A program made the position numbers and the translations under genes. 64,000 nt of DNA. Source: Phytophthora vignae f. sp. vignae. Lineage: Eukaryota; Oomycota; Peronosporomycetes; Peronosporales; Peronosporaceae. Under the pieces are notes generated by a model. That model saw only the letters and a program-made list of their open reading frames with translations. It was not told where the DNA came from and searched no databases. The DNA is taken from contig JABJUM010000015.1 in the NCBI GenBank assembly GCA_016169955.1, forward strand, positions 1,116,001 through 1,180,000, in the 5' to 3' direction. Below are positions 20,945 to 32,200 of this stretch, piece by piece (within the stretch, counting starts at the first letter, position 1; every line of letters starts with the position of its first letter).

Positions 20945-20962
20945 ATACAATCGCGAAGTGAC
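20945..20962 (-). promoter_or_regulatory. Oomycete-type initiator for AGPS
   Basis: On the minus strand the bases read GTCACTTCGCGATTGTAT, fitting TCAYTYY-spacer-ATT. Transcription from here would exclude the upstream ATG at 20966 and leave 20933 as the first start. Confidence 0.45.
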
Positions 20963-21077
20963 GCACCAGTTGAACTGACTATGCGAGCGACCGTTACTAT
21001 GCGTCGAGGAGTGATGGTCAGTATCATTTATGAGAGGGTAGAAGTTGAAGTCGCTAAGGCTACGGGCTAACGTCGAG

Positions 21078-21212
21078 TTAGTTCAGAGCGGCGATGTGGT
21101 CGCCGATGGCTCGCAGCGCCTTCTTCGTGTGCTTGGAGCTGGACAGCAGGTGGTTGGTTGGCCTTGGGGATGGCCAGCCACGTCTTGGGCTCAGCGGCAG
21201 CAGCAAACAGCT
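21078..21212 (-). pseudogene. 3' fragment of the alpha/beta hydrolase
   Basis: About 135 bases closely match the 3' end of the hydrolase at 12047-12994, from the EELFAAAAEPKTW segment through to the stop codon. A 4-base duplication after the KANH codons breaks the frame. No other part of the gene is present here. It is a truncated duplicate about 9 kb from its source, in opposite orientation. Confidence 0.85.
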
Positions 21213-21399
21213 CCTGCAGCCTTGAACAGCAACGGCGCCGGCTTCGTGGGCTTTATAACGAACTCACGCAAATTTTCATCGGGTTGAAATCGCGGTGGGT
21301 GGCTCGGGAATCACGAGGTCTGCGGACGGATTCAATCCAAATGTGGGTGTGAAAAAGTCTAGCAAGACAACCTTGTTCCCATTCCTTCCACGTTCGACC

Positions 21400-22060
21400 C
21401 TAAAACTACTTTTCCGGTCCAAATCTCAAGAACGAGACGAGCATCCTATCTGTCGTGACTTACCGATATCGACTGTTGCCTGTAAGGTCTCGATTCTGGT
21501 TTCTAGCGCACCAGATACCAAATGTTCAGCAGTGCCCTTACTACGGCTGCGCAGCAATCGAAACTGCGCAACACCTTTTCCTCGGGTGCCACCACTCAAA
21601 CGAAATCTGGAAAGCCCTCTGGAAGGACTGGGGTATCTTTTTCGTAGGAGGCATCGACTGGACTTCCATGGTACTCCCGCACAAGCAGGAAATTCGGTCA
21701 ACATGGTCCCACCACGGAGAGGCAGTGCTCTGCCTATGGAATATACATGTAGTGAGATGCGCAGCACTTCACCGCCAATGGACTGAGAGGAACAAAGTTT
21801 GTATCGAGGATGGAGGACCGGAGCCCCTTGAAACAGCGATATTAAGCATTTACAGCACATTCAGCTCCAACTATCGACGCCTCCTACGACTATCAAACTC
21901 CGAAGACCAAACCAAGTTCAACTCTCTGTTACAACGGCTTCGGTATTCCAAGCATTTAGGCGATTTCATGAGCAGACATGACAACAGATTCAAGCTTCGG
22001 CATGTACAATTACACTTAGCAGCCCGCTCTGGTGTGATGTTCCGCACTGTTGTCGAATAA
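21400..22060 (+). mobile_element. 3' end of a LINE-type retrotransposon (zf-RVT region)
   Basis: The open frame from about 21400 encodes RLLPVRSRFWFLAHQI and CPYYGCAAIETAQHLFLGC, followed by IWKALWKDW. The Cys-x3-Cys, Glu-Thr, His and Cys spacing is that of the zinc-binding domain that follows the reverse transcriptase in non-LTR retrotransposons. The reverse transcriptase itself is missing. The frame ends at a TAA at 22058. It is a 5'-truncated copy, typical of LINE insertion. Confidence 0.65.
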
Positions 22061-22138
22061 TGAGCACATTAGTTCACATAAATTGAGAAGTCAGATAAAT
22101 CGGTAATCGAACACATCTTTTTCTTCATATTTAGGATT

Positions 22139-22960
22139 TGGCCGTCTTTTTGACGCCATGTTCATGGCACTTACCTCGTGACACAGCTCGCTTGACACAC
22201 CCTCGAAAGCAGCACGCTTGGCCCCCACCATGCCTGATGCACAGACCCTTCAGCTTTGAGCGCTTCTCGCACCCGTCCACCGAGCATCGCTTGCCTCCTC
22301 CAGATCAAAGCACCGTCCCTTGGACACTCGAAGCTTGTCACACCCTGGCTCGGAGCATCGCTTGCCTCCGCCATGCTCGAAGCACATCCCTCCTTCTCGG
22401 TCACACTTGGTGCACCCAGGGTACAAGCACCGCCGTGAGGATTGCACCGGCCATTGTACTGCGCAAACTTGGTGCAGCCTCGATAGGAGCATACAGCCCC
22501 TCCGGGAGGGGGAGGGGCCCTCCCCCATGCTTGAAGCACTTGCCATCTTTGGCTATACGCATGCCGCATCCTGGGTGGAGCACCTTCTGCCCCCGCCATG
22601 GTCCGCGCATAGGCCTCTGGGTATCGCTCGCCTACTGCATCCATCCTCACTGCATTGGTCCGTCCCGCCGTGTTCAAAGCAGACAGCGCTCGCGCCAGCC
22701 TGCCGACCGCACCCTGGACGGCCACACCGAACGCCTCCACCGTGTTCGAAACACATTTTTACGCGTCCAGGCAACGCGCACTTGACACATCCAGGAGACG
22801 AGCACTTGTTGCCCCTCCATGGCCTCGGCGGAAGCGCTATGCTTGGTGCAGCCTGCGACGGAGCAGCGTCCGGAGAGCTTGATAGAAGCACGGCTGTTAT
22901 CCTATCGAGCCACCGGAGAATCTGCAGCGCCTTGGTCGGTGGCGATAGGCATCAGAATAC
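22139..22960 (-). pseudogene. WRKY19-like Cys/His repeat protein, frameshifted
   Basis: At least eight copies of a 22-26 residue unit, roughly C-x3-GC-x(8-10)-G-x-C-x2-HGG, can be read on the minus strand. Examples are CSSPGCVKCAL with CFEHGG, CSEDGCSRRAIPRGLCADHG, CLYPGCTKCDREGGMCFEHG and CFRGCVKRAVSRGKCHEHG. The frame changes at several points (near 22880, 22560, 22450 and 22290), so no intact protein results. Repeats of this kind are common in Phytophthora proteins labelled WRKY19-like and probably chelate zinc. Their function is not established. Confidence 0.75.
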
Positions 22961-23121
22961 CAGAGGAGCAGGGCGATAGAGCTGCATCGCCGAAGATGAA
23001 CGCATTGCTCATTGCTGGCCTCAATGAATTCAACAGCATACACATCCCGCATCCATGTTTCCCACAGAATCGCCTAAACACGTATGCACTCAATTCCCCA
23101 AACCCGTATCATTAATCTGAT

Positions 23122-23140
23122 TATCATTTTTTGGATTTCC
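23122..23140 (+). promoter_or_regulatory. Oomycete-type initiator for CCDC93
   Basis: TATCATTTTTTGGATTTCC fits the initiator pattern and lies only 17-35 nt before the ATG at 23157, giving a very short leader. Confidence 0.55.
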
Positions 23141-23156
23141 GCATCAAAAGGACATC

Positions 23157-25115
23157 ATGTTCAGCTCGACGTGGGTACCCTCCGCCTCTGCGGCCTCCAC
23201 GCCGCTGCAACCGCCTCCCGACGCCTACGACCTAGCGGAGGACTACGGCGCCGAGGCTGCGGCCAAATTGTCGCGCATTTTGCAGACTCTGGAGGCCGCG
23301 GGCTTCGCCAAAGCGCACGTAAACTACTACAGCGCCTTCGACCGCGTACTCAGCGGCGTCACGTGGCTGCTGCAGCGCATCGTGCGGCGCGAGGAGGCGG
23401 ACAATGGGCGCGTGCAATGGGACGTCCTGTTCCAGTCGCACGACAAGATGAAGCCTCGTCTGGGGCTGGCGCAGGAGGCCGTGCGCTGTGTGGAGGCGCT
23501 GGCTTATGCCTGCCCCGTGGCGATCCAGCCGCATCAGCTGCTGCTGCAAGACTTCGGAGACATCGAGACGGTGCAGAAGCTGGTGACGTGGCTGGTGGAG
23601 GAGGCCAAAGAGTCCCAACACTTGGAAAGGATCCGGCGGGACAGAGAATATCTGCAGGTTATGAGCCGCGATGTGGAAAAAGAGGAGAGATATACGCCTT
23701 TGAAGAAAGAGGTCGAGTTCCTATTGGACACTTATGCTCCACGGCGACGCTGGCAGTATGTTGCAGCTGACGGAGAGCAGGAAGAGACGGAGGACGCAAT
23801 GATTCAACGCTGTCTGTTGGAGTACGGAGAGCGAGTTACAGTCGCAGTGGATGAGAACGAGGATCCGGCGGTGGATACGATAGAGCAAGGCAAGGACCAA
23901 GTGGATTTCATGGCTCAGATCGCCAGTCAAGCTGCGGCGATTGCATCGGGAGGAGCGTCAAAGCCTCGAGGTGGGAGCATGAGAGGACTGAGGAGGACGA
24001 AGCGCGGTGACCCGCAAGCCGCGGAGTTTGACCGACAGTATCAAAAAGCCATGAAGCAGGCTAAGGAGGAGCAGCAGGCGTTGCTAAGTAAACGTCGCGA
24101 GCGTGAAGCCAAGTTGCTGCAGAGAGTGGTGTCTGCGCCGGAGGAGAAGCGGGGGGATGTCGTTGAAGGGCGAGTTGGATCGGTGCTGCAAACCCCGCTG
24201 CATTTGGTGAAGGAGCAGTTGAAGGAGCACGAGGTTCAGGTGCAGCAGTTGATTCAGGAGAAGAAGAATCTGGACGCCAAGTCCACGGAGACCAACGCCC
24301 GTGCGGCAGCTCTGGATGAAGCGCTGTCTGCTGTAAAGCTGGAGTTGGAGGAGCTGACGGCACAAACGCCAAAGGACGAGAATGCTCAGATGCACCTGGG
24401 AAAACTGCGCGAGTTGGTGATGAAGAACGAGACACTCAAGCGCGAGAAGAACGAGTTCCGAGCGAAGTGTCGACTGGAGCTGGAGGCGCTGAAGGAGCGG
24501 ATTGAGAAGCTGAAGCTGCAGGTCGCAGCAGATGCGAGCAACCAGAACGAGGAAGCTCTGCGCTTGAACGAGATCGAGCAGATGCACGCGCAGATGGCTC
24601 AGAAGCACAAGGAGATGAAGCTAGCCGTAGCGAAGCAGACTCGAGCGTTGCATCTCAAGATGAAGCAGATCGACGAGATCCCCACCAGGATCGAGCTCGT
24701 CCAGTACGAGAAGCGGTTCGTGGAGCTTTATGATGAAGTGGCGCTGACGCTGGATGAAACGCGGAAATACTACTGCGTGTACAACACACTGAAGACTACG
24801 CACGAGTTTCTCGAGAAGGAGATCTCGCTCATCAACAGCATCAACGAGAACTTTGACGTCGCGATGGGGTCCAAGGCAGCAACGCAGGCCTTCTTCATGC
24901 AGGTTGAGAACATTATCCAGAATGTCCAGGGCACCGTATCCAAGCAACAACTTGCTCGAGACGACCACCAGTTCACCGTCGAGACTTTGGACAGCAAGTA
25001 TCAATTGCTGCTCGAGCAGGAGCGAATGTACGTGAATGCAATCCGCGAGTTCCAGAAGGAGTGCGAGAAGAACGAGAAGTTGATGACGAGGCTGGAAGAG
25101 CTGAGACAGCGCTAG
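23157..25115 (+). CDS. CCDC93: CCDC93-like coiled-coil protein (CCC complex)
   Basis: 652 residues, similar in length to animal CCDC93 (about 630). The N-terminal domain (residues about 25-175; segments LSRILQTLEAAGFAKAHV and YYSAFDRVLSGVTWLLQRIV) matches the calponin-homology-like NN-CH domain of CCDC93. From about residue 270 the protein is almost wholly coiled coil, ending KNEKLMTRLEELRQR. In animals CCDC93 binds CCDC22 and COMMD proteins in the CCC complex, which works with retromer/WASH or retriever on endosomal recycling. I infer the same role here. The stretch from residue 265 on, with the downstream flank, is duplicated in truncated form at 28773-29285. Confidence 0.85.
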   Translation: MFSSTWVPSASAASTPLQPPPDAYDLAEDYGAEAAAKLSRILQTLEAAGFAKAHVNYYSAFDRVLSGVTWLLQRIVRREEADNGRVQWDVLFQSHDKMKPRLGLAQEAVRCVEALAYACPVAIQPHQLLLQDFGDIETVQKLVTWLVEEAKESQHLERIRRDREYLQVMSRDVEKEERYTPLKKEVEFLLDTYAPRRRWQYVAADGEQEETEDAMIQRCLLEYGERVTVAVDENEDPAVDTIEQGKDQVDFMAQIASQAAAIASGGASKPRGGSMRGLRRTKRGDPQAAEFDRQYQKAMKQAKEEQQALLSKRREREAKLLQRVVSAPEEKRGDVVEGRVGSVLQTPLHLVKEQLKEHEVQVQQLIQEKKNLDAKSTETNARAAALDEALSAVKLELEELTAQTPKDENAQMHLGKLRELVMKNETLKREKNEFRAKCRLELEALKERIEKLKLQVAADASNQNEEALRLNEIEQMHAQMAQKHKEMKLAVAKQTRALHLKMKQIDEIPTRIELVQYEKRFVELYDEVALTLDETRKYYCVYNTLKTTHEFLEKEISLINSINENFDVAMGSKAATQAFFMQVENIIQNVQGTVSKQQLARDDHQFTVETLDSKYQLLLEQERMYVNAIREFQKECEKNEKLMTRLEELRQR

Positions 25116-26048
25116 TCTTTAAAAGGTAAAAGAGCACGTGACGGGTACTGACTGGATCGCACTTGCGTAAAAATAATCAACGCCGAATAGGCAATCATTT
25201 GCTCTTCTTCATTTAATTTTCATTGTTCAGGTGAGGTATATTGTGTTCATTTAGCGCAATCCTGCAACGTTTGCTCTTCTTGTAGGGATCAACCTTCCAG
25301 ATTATAGCCCCGAGTAGATATCACAGACAATAGAAACGGTAGATTCTGATAGAAAAGTATAGTTCAGAACAATCAATTTTAGTTATACCTGTACTTAGAA
25401 AGTGCGGCCCGTACGACCTGGGGGCATCCGCTGCGCCTCTGTAGCAGCCGCAGCATCTGCCTGGCTGAGTTAAAGGACAACCAATTTCCAATGCAAGCCG
25501 AAAAACGAACCCTGTCTAACGACACCAAATGCTCTTCTCGCTGTGTCAACACCTCTATCATCTCGAGATGTCGAGAACCCTCGGTCAATCGACAATGTAA
25601 ACTGACCGTAAATCCTATTACCGGCGCCTTATCTAATACTGGGATAGGAAGCGACTTGCCCAGCCCACTAGAAAAATATAAATCTAATAAGAAATTCCAA
25701 CAGGATCAAGCCCGTGCAAACTGGTGATTGTACCATGAAACCGAATACAGCGCGCTCAGTTAAAAATTGACTATGTCACTTTTTTTTTAATATATAGAGT
25801 GAATGCTGTATATATCATCAAAACACTTCCATCGGCGCGCGACACGAGAGGCGAACACCACCAGGTTAACGTCGGGCGATATGTCCGCGGGTCTGCCGTC
25901 ATCGCTGCTCATCGGTTCTTCCTTGTCACTCGAGTCCTAAGCACACCATAGACGACACGTTCGAGTTGGTCTATGCTCCATCAAAAGTTGTGTGTTGTGT
26001 TTGCTACAGAACCTATCTAGCTCGCTTGGGTCCAAATGTTTAATACGT
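25116..26048. other. Intergenic: flank shared with 29176-29285, then unique A/T-rich sequence
   Basis: Bases 25116-25305 are the longer copy of the sequence before the CAMSAP-like gene, including TTAAAAGGTAA, AATAATCAACGCCGAAT and CTTCCAGATTATAGCC. An initiator-like TTCATTTAATTTTCATTG lies at 25208-25225. After 25310 the two copies part. No gene is seen in 25310-26048. A T-rich tract is at 25780-25790. Confidence 0.6.
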
Positions 26049-28676
26049 ATGGCAGCAGAAGCGGTTGAAGGCGCACTGAGCGGAAGCCGGGTAACCGCGT
26101 TTCCCACAGCTGAAGACGATCGTAAAGGGCAGAAGGAGAAGGAACTTCTCGGCGCGTTTACGGGACTTCATTATCGCGGCGATGCGAGCAAGAAATTGGC
26201 GTATTTCTTGGAGAGGTCCTGGACGGCATACAACAAGAACCGTGAAATGTATTCAGCCCCGTGTGTTGCAATCGTGCAAAGCTCTGGCTCCGGAAAGAGT
26301 CGCCTCGTGTATGAACTGGCGAAGGGCACAAGCGGTGAATTGGCGCGACCCGGAGAAAAGAGTTTGGAGATGAAAGTACTGTACCTGTGCCTACGTCCTC
26401 AGTGGTCTTCTGGCTTTCCGGCAGCAACGACCAAACTTAACGACTGGCTGTTTGATTCGAACGCGACTGAGCAGACGATCGCGAAGCGATTAGTGGCAGT
26501 ATATCACTACGCTCAGCAGCATTAGCTTGCGGTTGGGGATGAGTGGCTTCAACTGTTTACGAGCCCTACGGCTGACGAAAGCGTGCAGCGGAGTTTGAGT
26601 GCCATTCATCGTGCATTGTGTGCGGAGAAGAAACCCTCCGATTCGAACTGCAAGGAGTCCGAACGGGTGGTCGTTTTGGCGGTGGACGAGGCCAGAGCAC
26701 TTCTTACACAGGTCCCTGGACTGCAGATCGACTTTTTGAGTTTACTTCGTAAGGCTCTGGTTCTAGCAAATGAATGCATTCGTGGCAATGGCGGATTGTT
26801 TGCGATTCTTGTGGACACGAGCTGCAAGATTATTGAGACGCCTTCTCCTGGGACGCTGTTGCTGGATTCCTCATGTCGGAAAATGGGTCCACACTGCAAG
26901 ATGCCACTACCTCCGTTTGTGCTTTCTCATACCATGGATTCGTATTGGCGTGCTGATTCGAAGATAAGCGAGGACAGTACGAAAGTGGAGGGATCTTTGT
27001 ACAGGGCTGTCGTCTTGGAGAAAGACAACTGTAAAGTGTGGAATGGAATGGTTGGAATGGGGCGACCGTTGTGGGCAAGTAGCTTTCGCGCGTTCAGGGG
27101 CGAGTACGAAGAGAAAGTTCTTTGTTGCGAGAAAGCTGGATCAGGCGCATACGAGTCAGCTGACAAGTTGCTAGCACTCGCAGCGCAGAAGTTGATGTTG
27201 GGCGCTTACCCAGGCATCAAGGCCAACTATACGAAAGACACACTGTTCGGGGTTGCGTCGCTACTATGCCGGCTGGGAATTCAAGTGCACCCTACCTCGC
27301 GGTTGGCAACACGCGCAGTAGCTGACTTTATGGCGACGTTAGCTTACGTGAACTACATGAACGACGGTGTGTTGAGTAGCTATTCGTCTGATCCGGTGCT
27401 GGCCTTGGGTGCGACCCGCGTGTGGTACGCTGTGGACTCAAGCCTAGCAACACACATGTTGCCGCAGCTGAAGAATTTCATGCTTGAAAGGTCCCTGGAC
27501 GCAGTCGATACTGAGAACGTGGCTCCGTGCGTTGTTCTCCTACTGGCGGTGGATGCCGCCGTCGTGGTGGAGAGCGAGGAAACAGATCCCGGTCTTCCGA
27601 AGAGCTACAGCGCCTTCCAGTTCACGGGTCAGTTCGTTGGTGTACGCTCGTTTTTGAAGACGCTGGTTGGCGTTAATCCACCCGTAATGAGATCAAAGAC
27701 GTCAAAAGATGAAGCGTCAGCGCCGCTTTTTGAGGACTGGGTCTCGCGCTGGAGTAAGTGGAAAATGGGATTCTGCCACTTTGTTCAGCTGGTTGGAGAG
27801 CCAACAGAGGACACGCTGTGGTTTTTGCTGGCACGACGTGCTGCCGGTGTGTTTCCGCGCAACCAGGATGGAGCCGACCTTTTGATTCCAATCTTTCACG
27901 AAAGCGAAGTATCGCTGATTCTGGTTCAAGTGAAGAGCGGGGTCGAGGAAGTATGGGAGCTCTCGGAGTCTTGGCGGTTTACTTTTTCAGCGAGTAACTC
28001 ACTGGGTAAGAAAGCAAACGCCGACATGGTACGCGTCAACATGAGTCTGCGAGAGTCCGCGCCACCAGCATCTTGCCACAATCGATTCGTTCTTCTCTCG
28101 TACTCGGAAGAGTGTCGGTCTCTCTCGACAAAATGTAAGAAGCAGAAGGTAAACGCAAGACAGTCCGCCAGATCATCAGGAGAGACTTACGAACGGTCTA
28201 AAGAAATACGAGCGGGTGATAAGCAACTGGCCCCCGTGACACCTAGTCCAGAAGCCCCACGCATGACAACACGCTCGCAGTCAGTGCCGGCGCCTGCAGA
28301 CAGAACGTTCACTTTTTGTGTTTGCTCAGTGAAAGGATGGAAGCCCATCGTTGCCAAGTCGAGTCATTCTGTCGTGCCGGAAGACGTGGCGAATGCCCTG
28401 GTGGACCTGATGGGCCCTCGATGGGATCCAAAGCAGTACATTTCGCACGATTTGTGTAATCGTGCCAATTCTGGCAATTTGAATCTCGCGGCGGTGGTTC
28501 CAGACGACATGCTAAAGGAAGCAGCATCTCGTGTATTGGTATGCGCCCCCTACCTTGATAAGGGTCAAGCTGATGGGGCGATGGGTGATTCACCAAAACA
28601 ATCCGAAGCAATCACGGGATGTGGCACAAAGCGGGCACATGTTGTAAGTTGTGGATCGATCACTTTTGCCAGTTGA
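26049..28676 (+). pseudogene. P-loop NTPase fused to a restriction-endonuclease-like domain (Crinkler-type), one in-frame stop
   Basis: 876 codons in one frame with a single internal TAG at 26523-26525 (codon 159). The N-terminal part has Walker A (SSGSGKSRLVYELA, Lys83) and, after the stop, Walker B (VVVLAVDEARAL, Asp213-Glu214). The middle is helical. Near codon 600 come GADLLIPI (Asp610) and LILVQVKS (Gln627, Lys629), the D...QxK signature of PD-(D/E)XK nucleases. A Lys/Arg/Ser-rich linker and a C-terminal domain follow. NTPase-REase fusions of this kind are described among Crinkler (CRN/CR) proteins of oomycetes and fungi, but the usual N-terminal header was not found upstream. All other codons are intact, so decay is recent, or the stop is an error or is read through. 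It is framed by duplicated CCDC93 sequence. Confidence 0.65.
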
Positions 28677-28772
28677 ACGTGTCGGTCTCACCAAAAGTTC
28701 TTGGTTGACCGCTCGCCGTGACGACTAACAGCCGAGGACTTGGACGCCTTTTCTCGGATCGTCATGCATCCG

Positions 28773-29175
28773 GGGGAGCGAGCGTCCAAGCCTCGAGGTG
28801 GAAGTATGAGAGGACTGAGGAGGACGAAGCGCGGTGACCCACAAGCTGCAGAGTTTGACCGACAGTATCAAAAAGCCATGAAGCAGGCCAAGGAGGAGCA
28901 GCAAGCGTTGCTGAGTAAACGTCACGAGCGTGAAGCCAAGTTGCTGCAGAGAGTGGTCTCCGCACCGGAGGAGAAGCTGGGGGATGTCGTTGAAGGACGC
29001 GTTGGATCGGTGCGTCAAACTGCTGCATTTGGTGAAGGAGCAGTTGAAGGAGCACGAGGTTCAGGTGCAGCTCGAACAGGAGCGAATGTACGTGAATGCA
29101 ATCAGCGAGTTCCAGAAGGAATGCGAGAAGAACGAGAAGTTGGTGGCGAGGCTGGAAGAGCTGGGACAGCGCTAG
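28773..29175 (+). pseudogene. Truncated duplicate of the CCDC93 3' half
   Basis: It begins at the codons for KPRGGSMRGLRRTKRG and matches 23948-24246, then jumps directly to the equivalent of 25011 (ERMYVNAI...EFQKECEKNEKL) and runs to the stop. The 764 bases in between are deleted, which shifts the frame. A few substitutions are present, so the copy is young. The similarity continues into the downstream flank up to 29277. Confidence 0.9.
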
Positions 29176-29277
29176 TCATTAAAAGGTAACGGGACATATA
29201 AAAATAGTCAACGCCGAATGGGCAGTCTCTCTCTTCATTTGCTCTTCTTGTGGGGACCAACCTTCCAGATTATAGCC

Positions 29278-32200
29278 ATGAGCAAGAAGAAAGCTTTATC
29301 CCCGACAGCTTCACTCGCCACGTGCCTGGACTTCGCTGCTCGGGTGCTGTCCTCGACTGCCAGTGTGCAAGAAATCTGCACCAAGCCCGTGCTGGCGCCC
29401 ATGGTGGTCGAGGCGCATCGTTACGGACAGCAAGCCACGAAACACCTCGAGCCTGGTACGCCAGCCGACGTCCGAAAGCTTCTGAAGGTGCTGCAGGGCA
29501 GTAAATTGAGTGGAGGTTCTCCTGTAGCTGGGCTGGAAGTCGCGGACTTGACGTGGGATTTCGAAGGAGCTGTGGCGGACACGCTGGAAATGGAAATGGA
29601 GGAGCTAAAGGACCGAGCGGCGATGAACAGCACGGATACGTGTGTAGTCTTCTCTGCGTCGACTCCCGTATCAAATGGTGGGCAAGCTGTGATCTGGTTT
29701 CCTCAGAAGTACTACGACGATCCTCGCGACGAAGAAGACAGACGCAGCATTGTGAAGAAGCAGCAGATCTTGGTGTACGTTTGCCCAGGACGCGTCAAAG
29801 TTGTGAAGAGCGTTGGCGACCTCGTCAAGAAACTGTATGATGAATTGCCGTCTCTCCGGGAGAAAGCTGCAGTGTACAAGGTTTGGGCGGTGCTTAAAGG
29901 GGCCCCAAGGACTGATAACCAGCAGGAACACGAAGCATCGCTAAAGCAAGAGGTGGAGTTGGAAGATAGTAAGGCCAGCCAGATTACTGTTGAGCGCTTG
30001 GATGGGAGTCTCAATAGACTTGCAGACCCCATCGCTTCTGTGCCATCGAACTTGGAGCCTAGTAGACCTAATGACACAGTGAGAGTGTCTACGGAATCGA
30101 GAAAATCAAGGTCGGATCAGAATCTACGAGGAAGTTTGGCTGGGAGAATGAATAGCTGTGGTGGTGGTGACTCTGTTAGCAAGGAAACGTTTGAGACTGG
30201 CTCACAGCCTCAACAAGACGTGAATGTCGATCAAGAGGAGTTGTCACCGCTGCCACCTCGGTTCACTGTATTCAAAGATGTTAGCAGCTTACAGCAGCGT
30301 CCTGGTGGATCAATATTTTCGTTTGGTGTGCACAAGAAAATGTCGACAGAGTTGCCATTGACATCAAGCCAGCATTTACTGCAAGACTTGGGAGTTAACG
30401 AGAGAGATGCCGACAACGATGAGATTCTTGAGCGTGATGGAGGCGATGCGGCGAGTGTGGAGAGCGGTACAGGCTGCACTGGTGACAATCACGCCCAAGC
30501 CTCGTGGAGAAAGAAAAATGTGGTATCCTCATCAGTGCCAGTCTTCTCGCCGGAGAGGTGTGTTGATCATGACGTTGGTCTGGGTGGAGGTGCCCACTTG
30601 CCGCAGGGACTTGCGTGGCAAAGCCTCGACGGGAAGGTGCTCCGGAGGTCGGTTCGTCCGACTTGTGAGGATTTAAAAGAGAGCGGCAAAGCGTCTGGAG
30701 TAAACAACCAAGAGGATGATGAAGACGATGCTGGCGGCTCCGCACCTGGTGCAGCTGAAGCAATTACTAGTGTCGTTGAGGAGCCTCGGCCGGCCGAGAT
30801 GGAGACACCACAGGTGGAGAGTAGCGAACAATTTCCAGAGTCCGCTGTACTGGAACAGATTGACAGTTTGGACGGCGATGGTACAACAATTTTCAAGTTT
30901 GGGTCTGATCTAAACCAAGGAAACGAGTGCCAAGTAAGCGATGGAAGGCTGTCAACAGGAGCGAGTGCTTCCGAGATGCCTACTGATATCCAGAGTGCTG
31001 GCCATGCTGAAGCGTCTGACGAGCAGGACAGATATTGTGGTGACGATGCGAGTCCAGTGGAGCCCAGTGACAAAGTCGAAGTGTCTCGACCGATACACAC
31101 CGAGTTGTCGGTGTCACCTCCGAGGCCTAAACCCGCGCCAGTCAATTACAAGGAGAAACTGGGCGCTCGAATTTGGTGGGAGCTCGAGTATACAGCAAGG
31201 AAACTGGAGCGTGAAGAGATGATGGAGCGTCGACAACAAGCTCATCGAAGTGAAGGCAGTAAAAGGGCAACTACGACAAGTGAAGCTTCTCGGCCGAAGC
31301 TCGGTCATCGCACGGGCCCACAACGCCTGGAGCCAACAGGCTGGTCAAAGTATCTCCGACCACAAAGACAGAACGAGGTGTCCGTGTCGACCGACGAACC
31401 AGTGGACGGAGGCTTAAACGAACCTCCTAGCAGTGTGGGCGCTGGTTTTGCTCCTGAATTGATGCAGGAAGTGGTAGATACCGTTGATGCCGCGTCTTCA
31501 ATGACAGAAAGTAAAGCGGTGGTTTCTCCAACGATGCTTCCACGCAGCAACCAGGAGATTGACAACCCACCGTCGGAGGCATTGCCTTCAGCGGTACAGA
31601 CACACCTTCAAGGCTCTAATAACCAGTTTCCACTTAAGGAGGAGACAGAAGCGCTTCAGCAACTAACAACACCACGGCAATCTGTGGAGATTTCGACACG
31701 TAAAGAGCATCAAGAGGGCACGCACAATCTGCCCGTCCAGGAGGATAGCGAATCGCCGCGTGGCATTTGTGAGCCTTCAACCTTGCCACCGCCTAAGGCA
31801 TTATTCGACCCATTGATGCAGAAAAGTCTTCGCAGTTCTAAAGATGTGACTCCATCCAACACCGAGAAAGAAGTGACTAAGCAGCTAGATTCGTCCAGAA
31901 CGGAGATATCAACGAGCACAAAGTACCACGAGGTTTACCTGAATCCGCCTCGGCAAGTGGACTGGGAGTTGGACCGTAATGATGTGCAGTCTCCAGCCCT
32001 GCAAGCATCTCTTCCCCGTGTTCGCGACAGTTCAAGCAAGGTGAAATTGAATGAGGACGCTCCGAGCGAGATGAGAGGAAGCCGGCGATCGCTGAAGCGT
32101 TTCTCCACCTCGAAATCGGTTGTGGATTCCGTGCATTCATCCGTCGCGCGCTCATACTTTCCCGTCGAAATGAAAGTTAATGGACCATTCAAGCAAAATG

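Noticed and set aside
25992..26048. Upstream extension of the NTPase-nuclease frame as a signal or header
   Set aside because: The 19 extra residues are not a convincing signal peptide and show no Crinkler header motif; 26049 is the better ATG.
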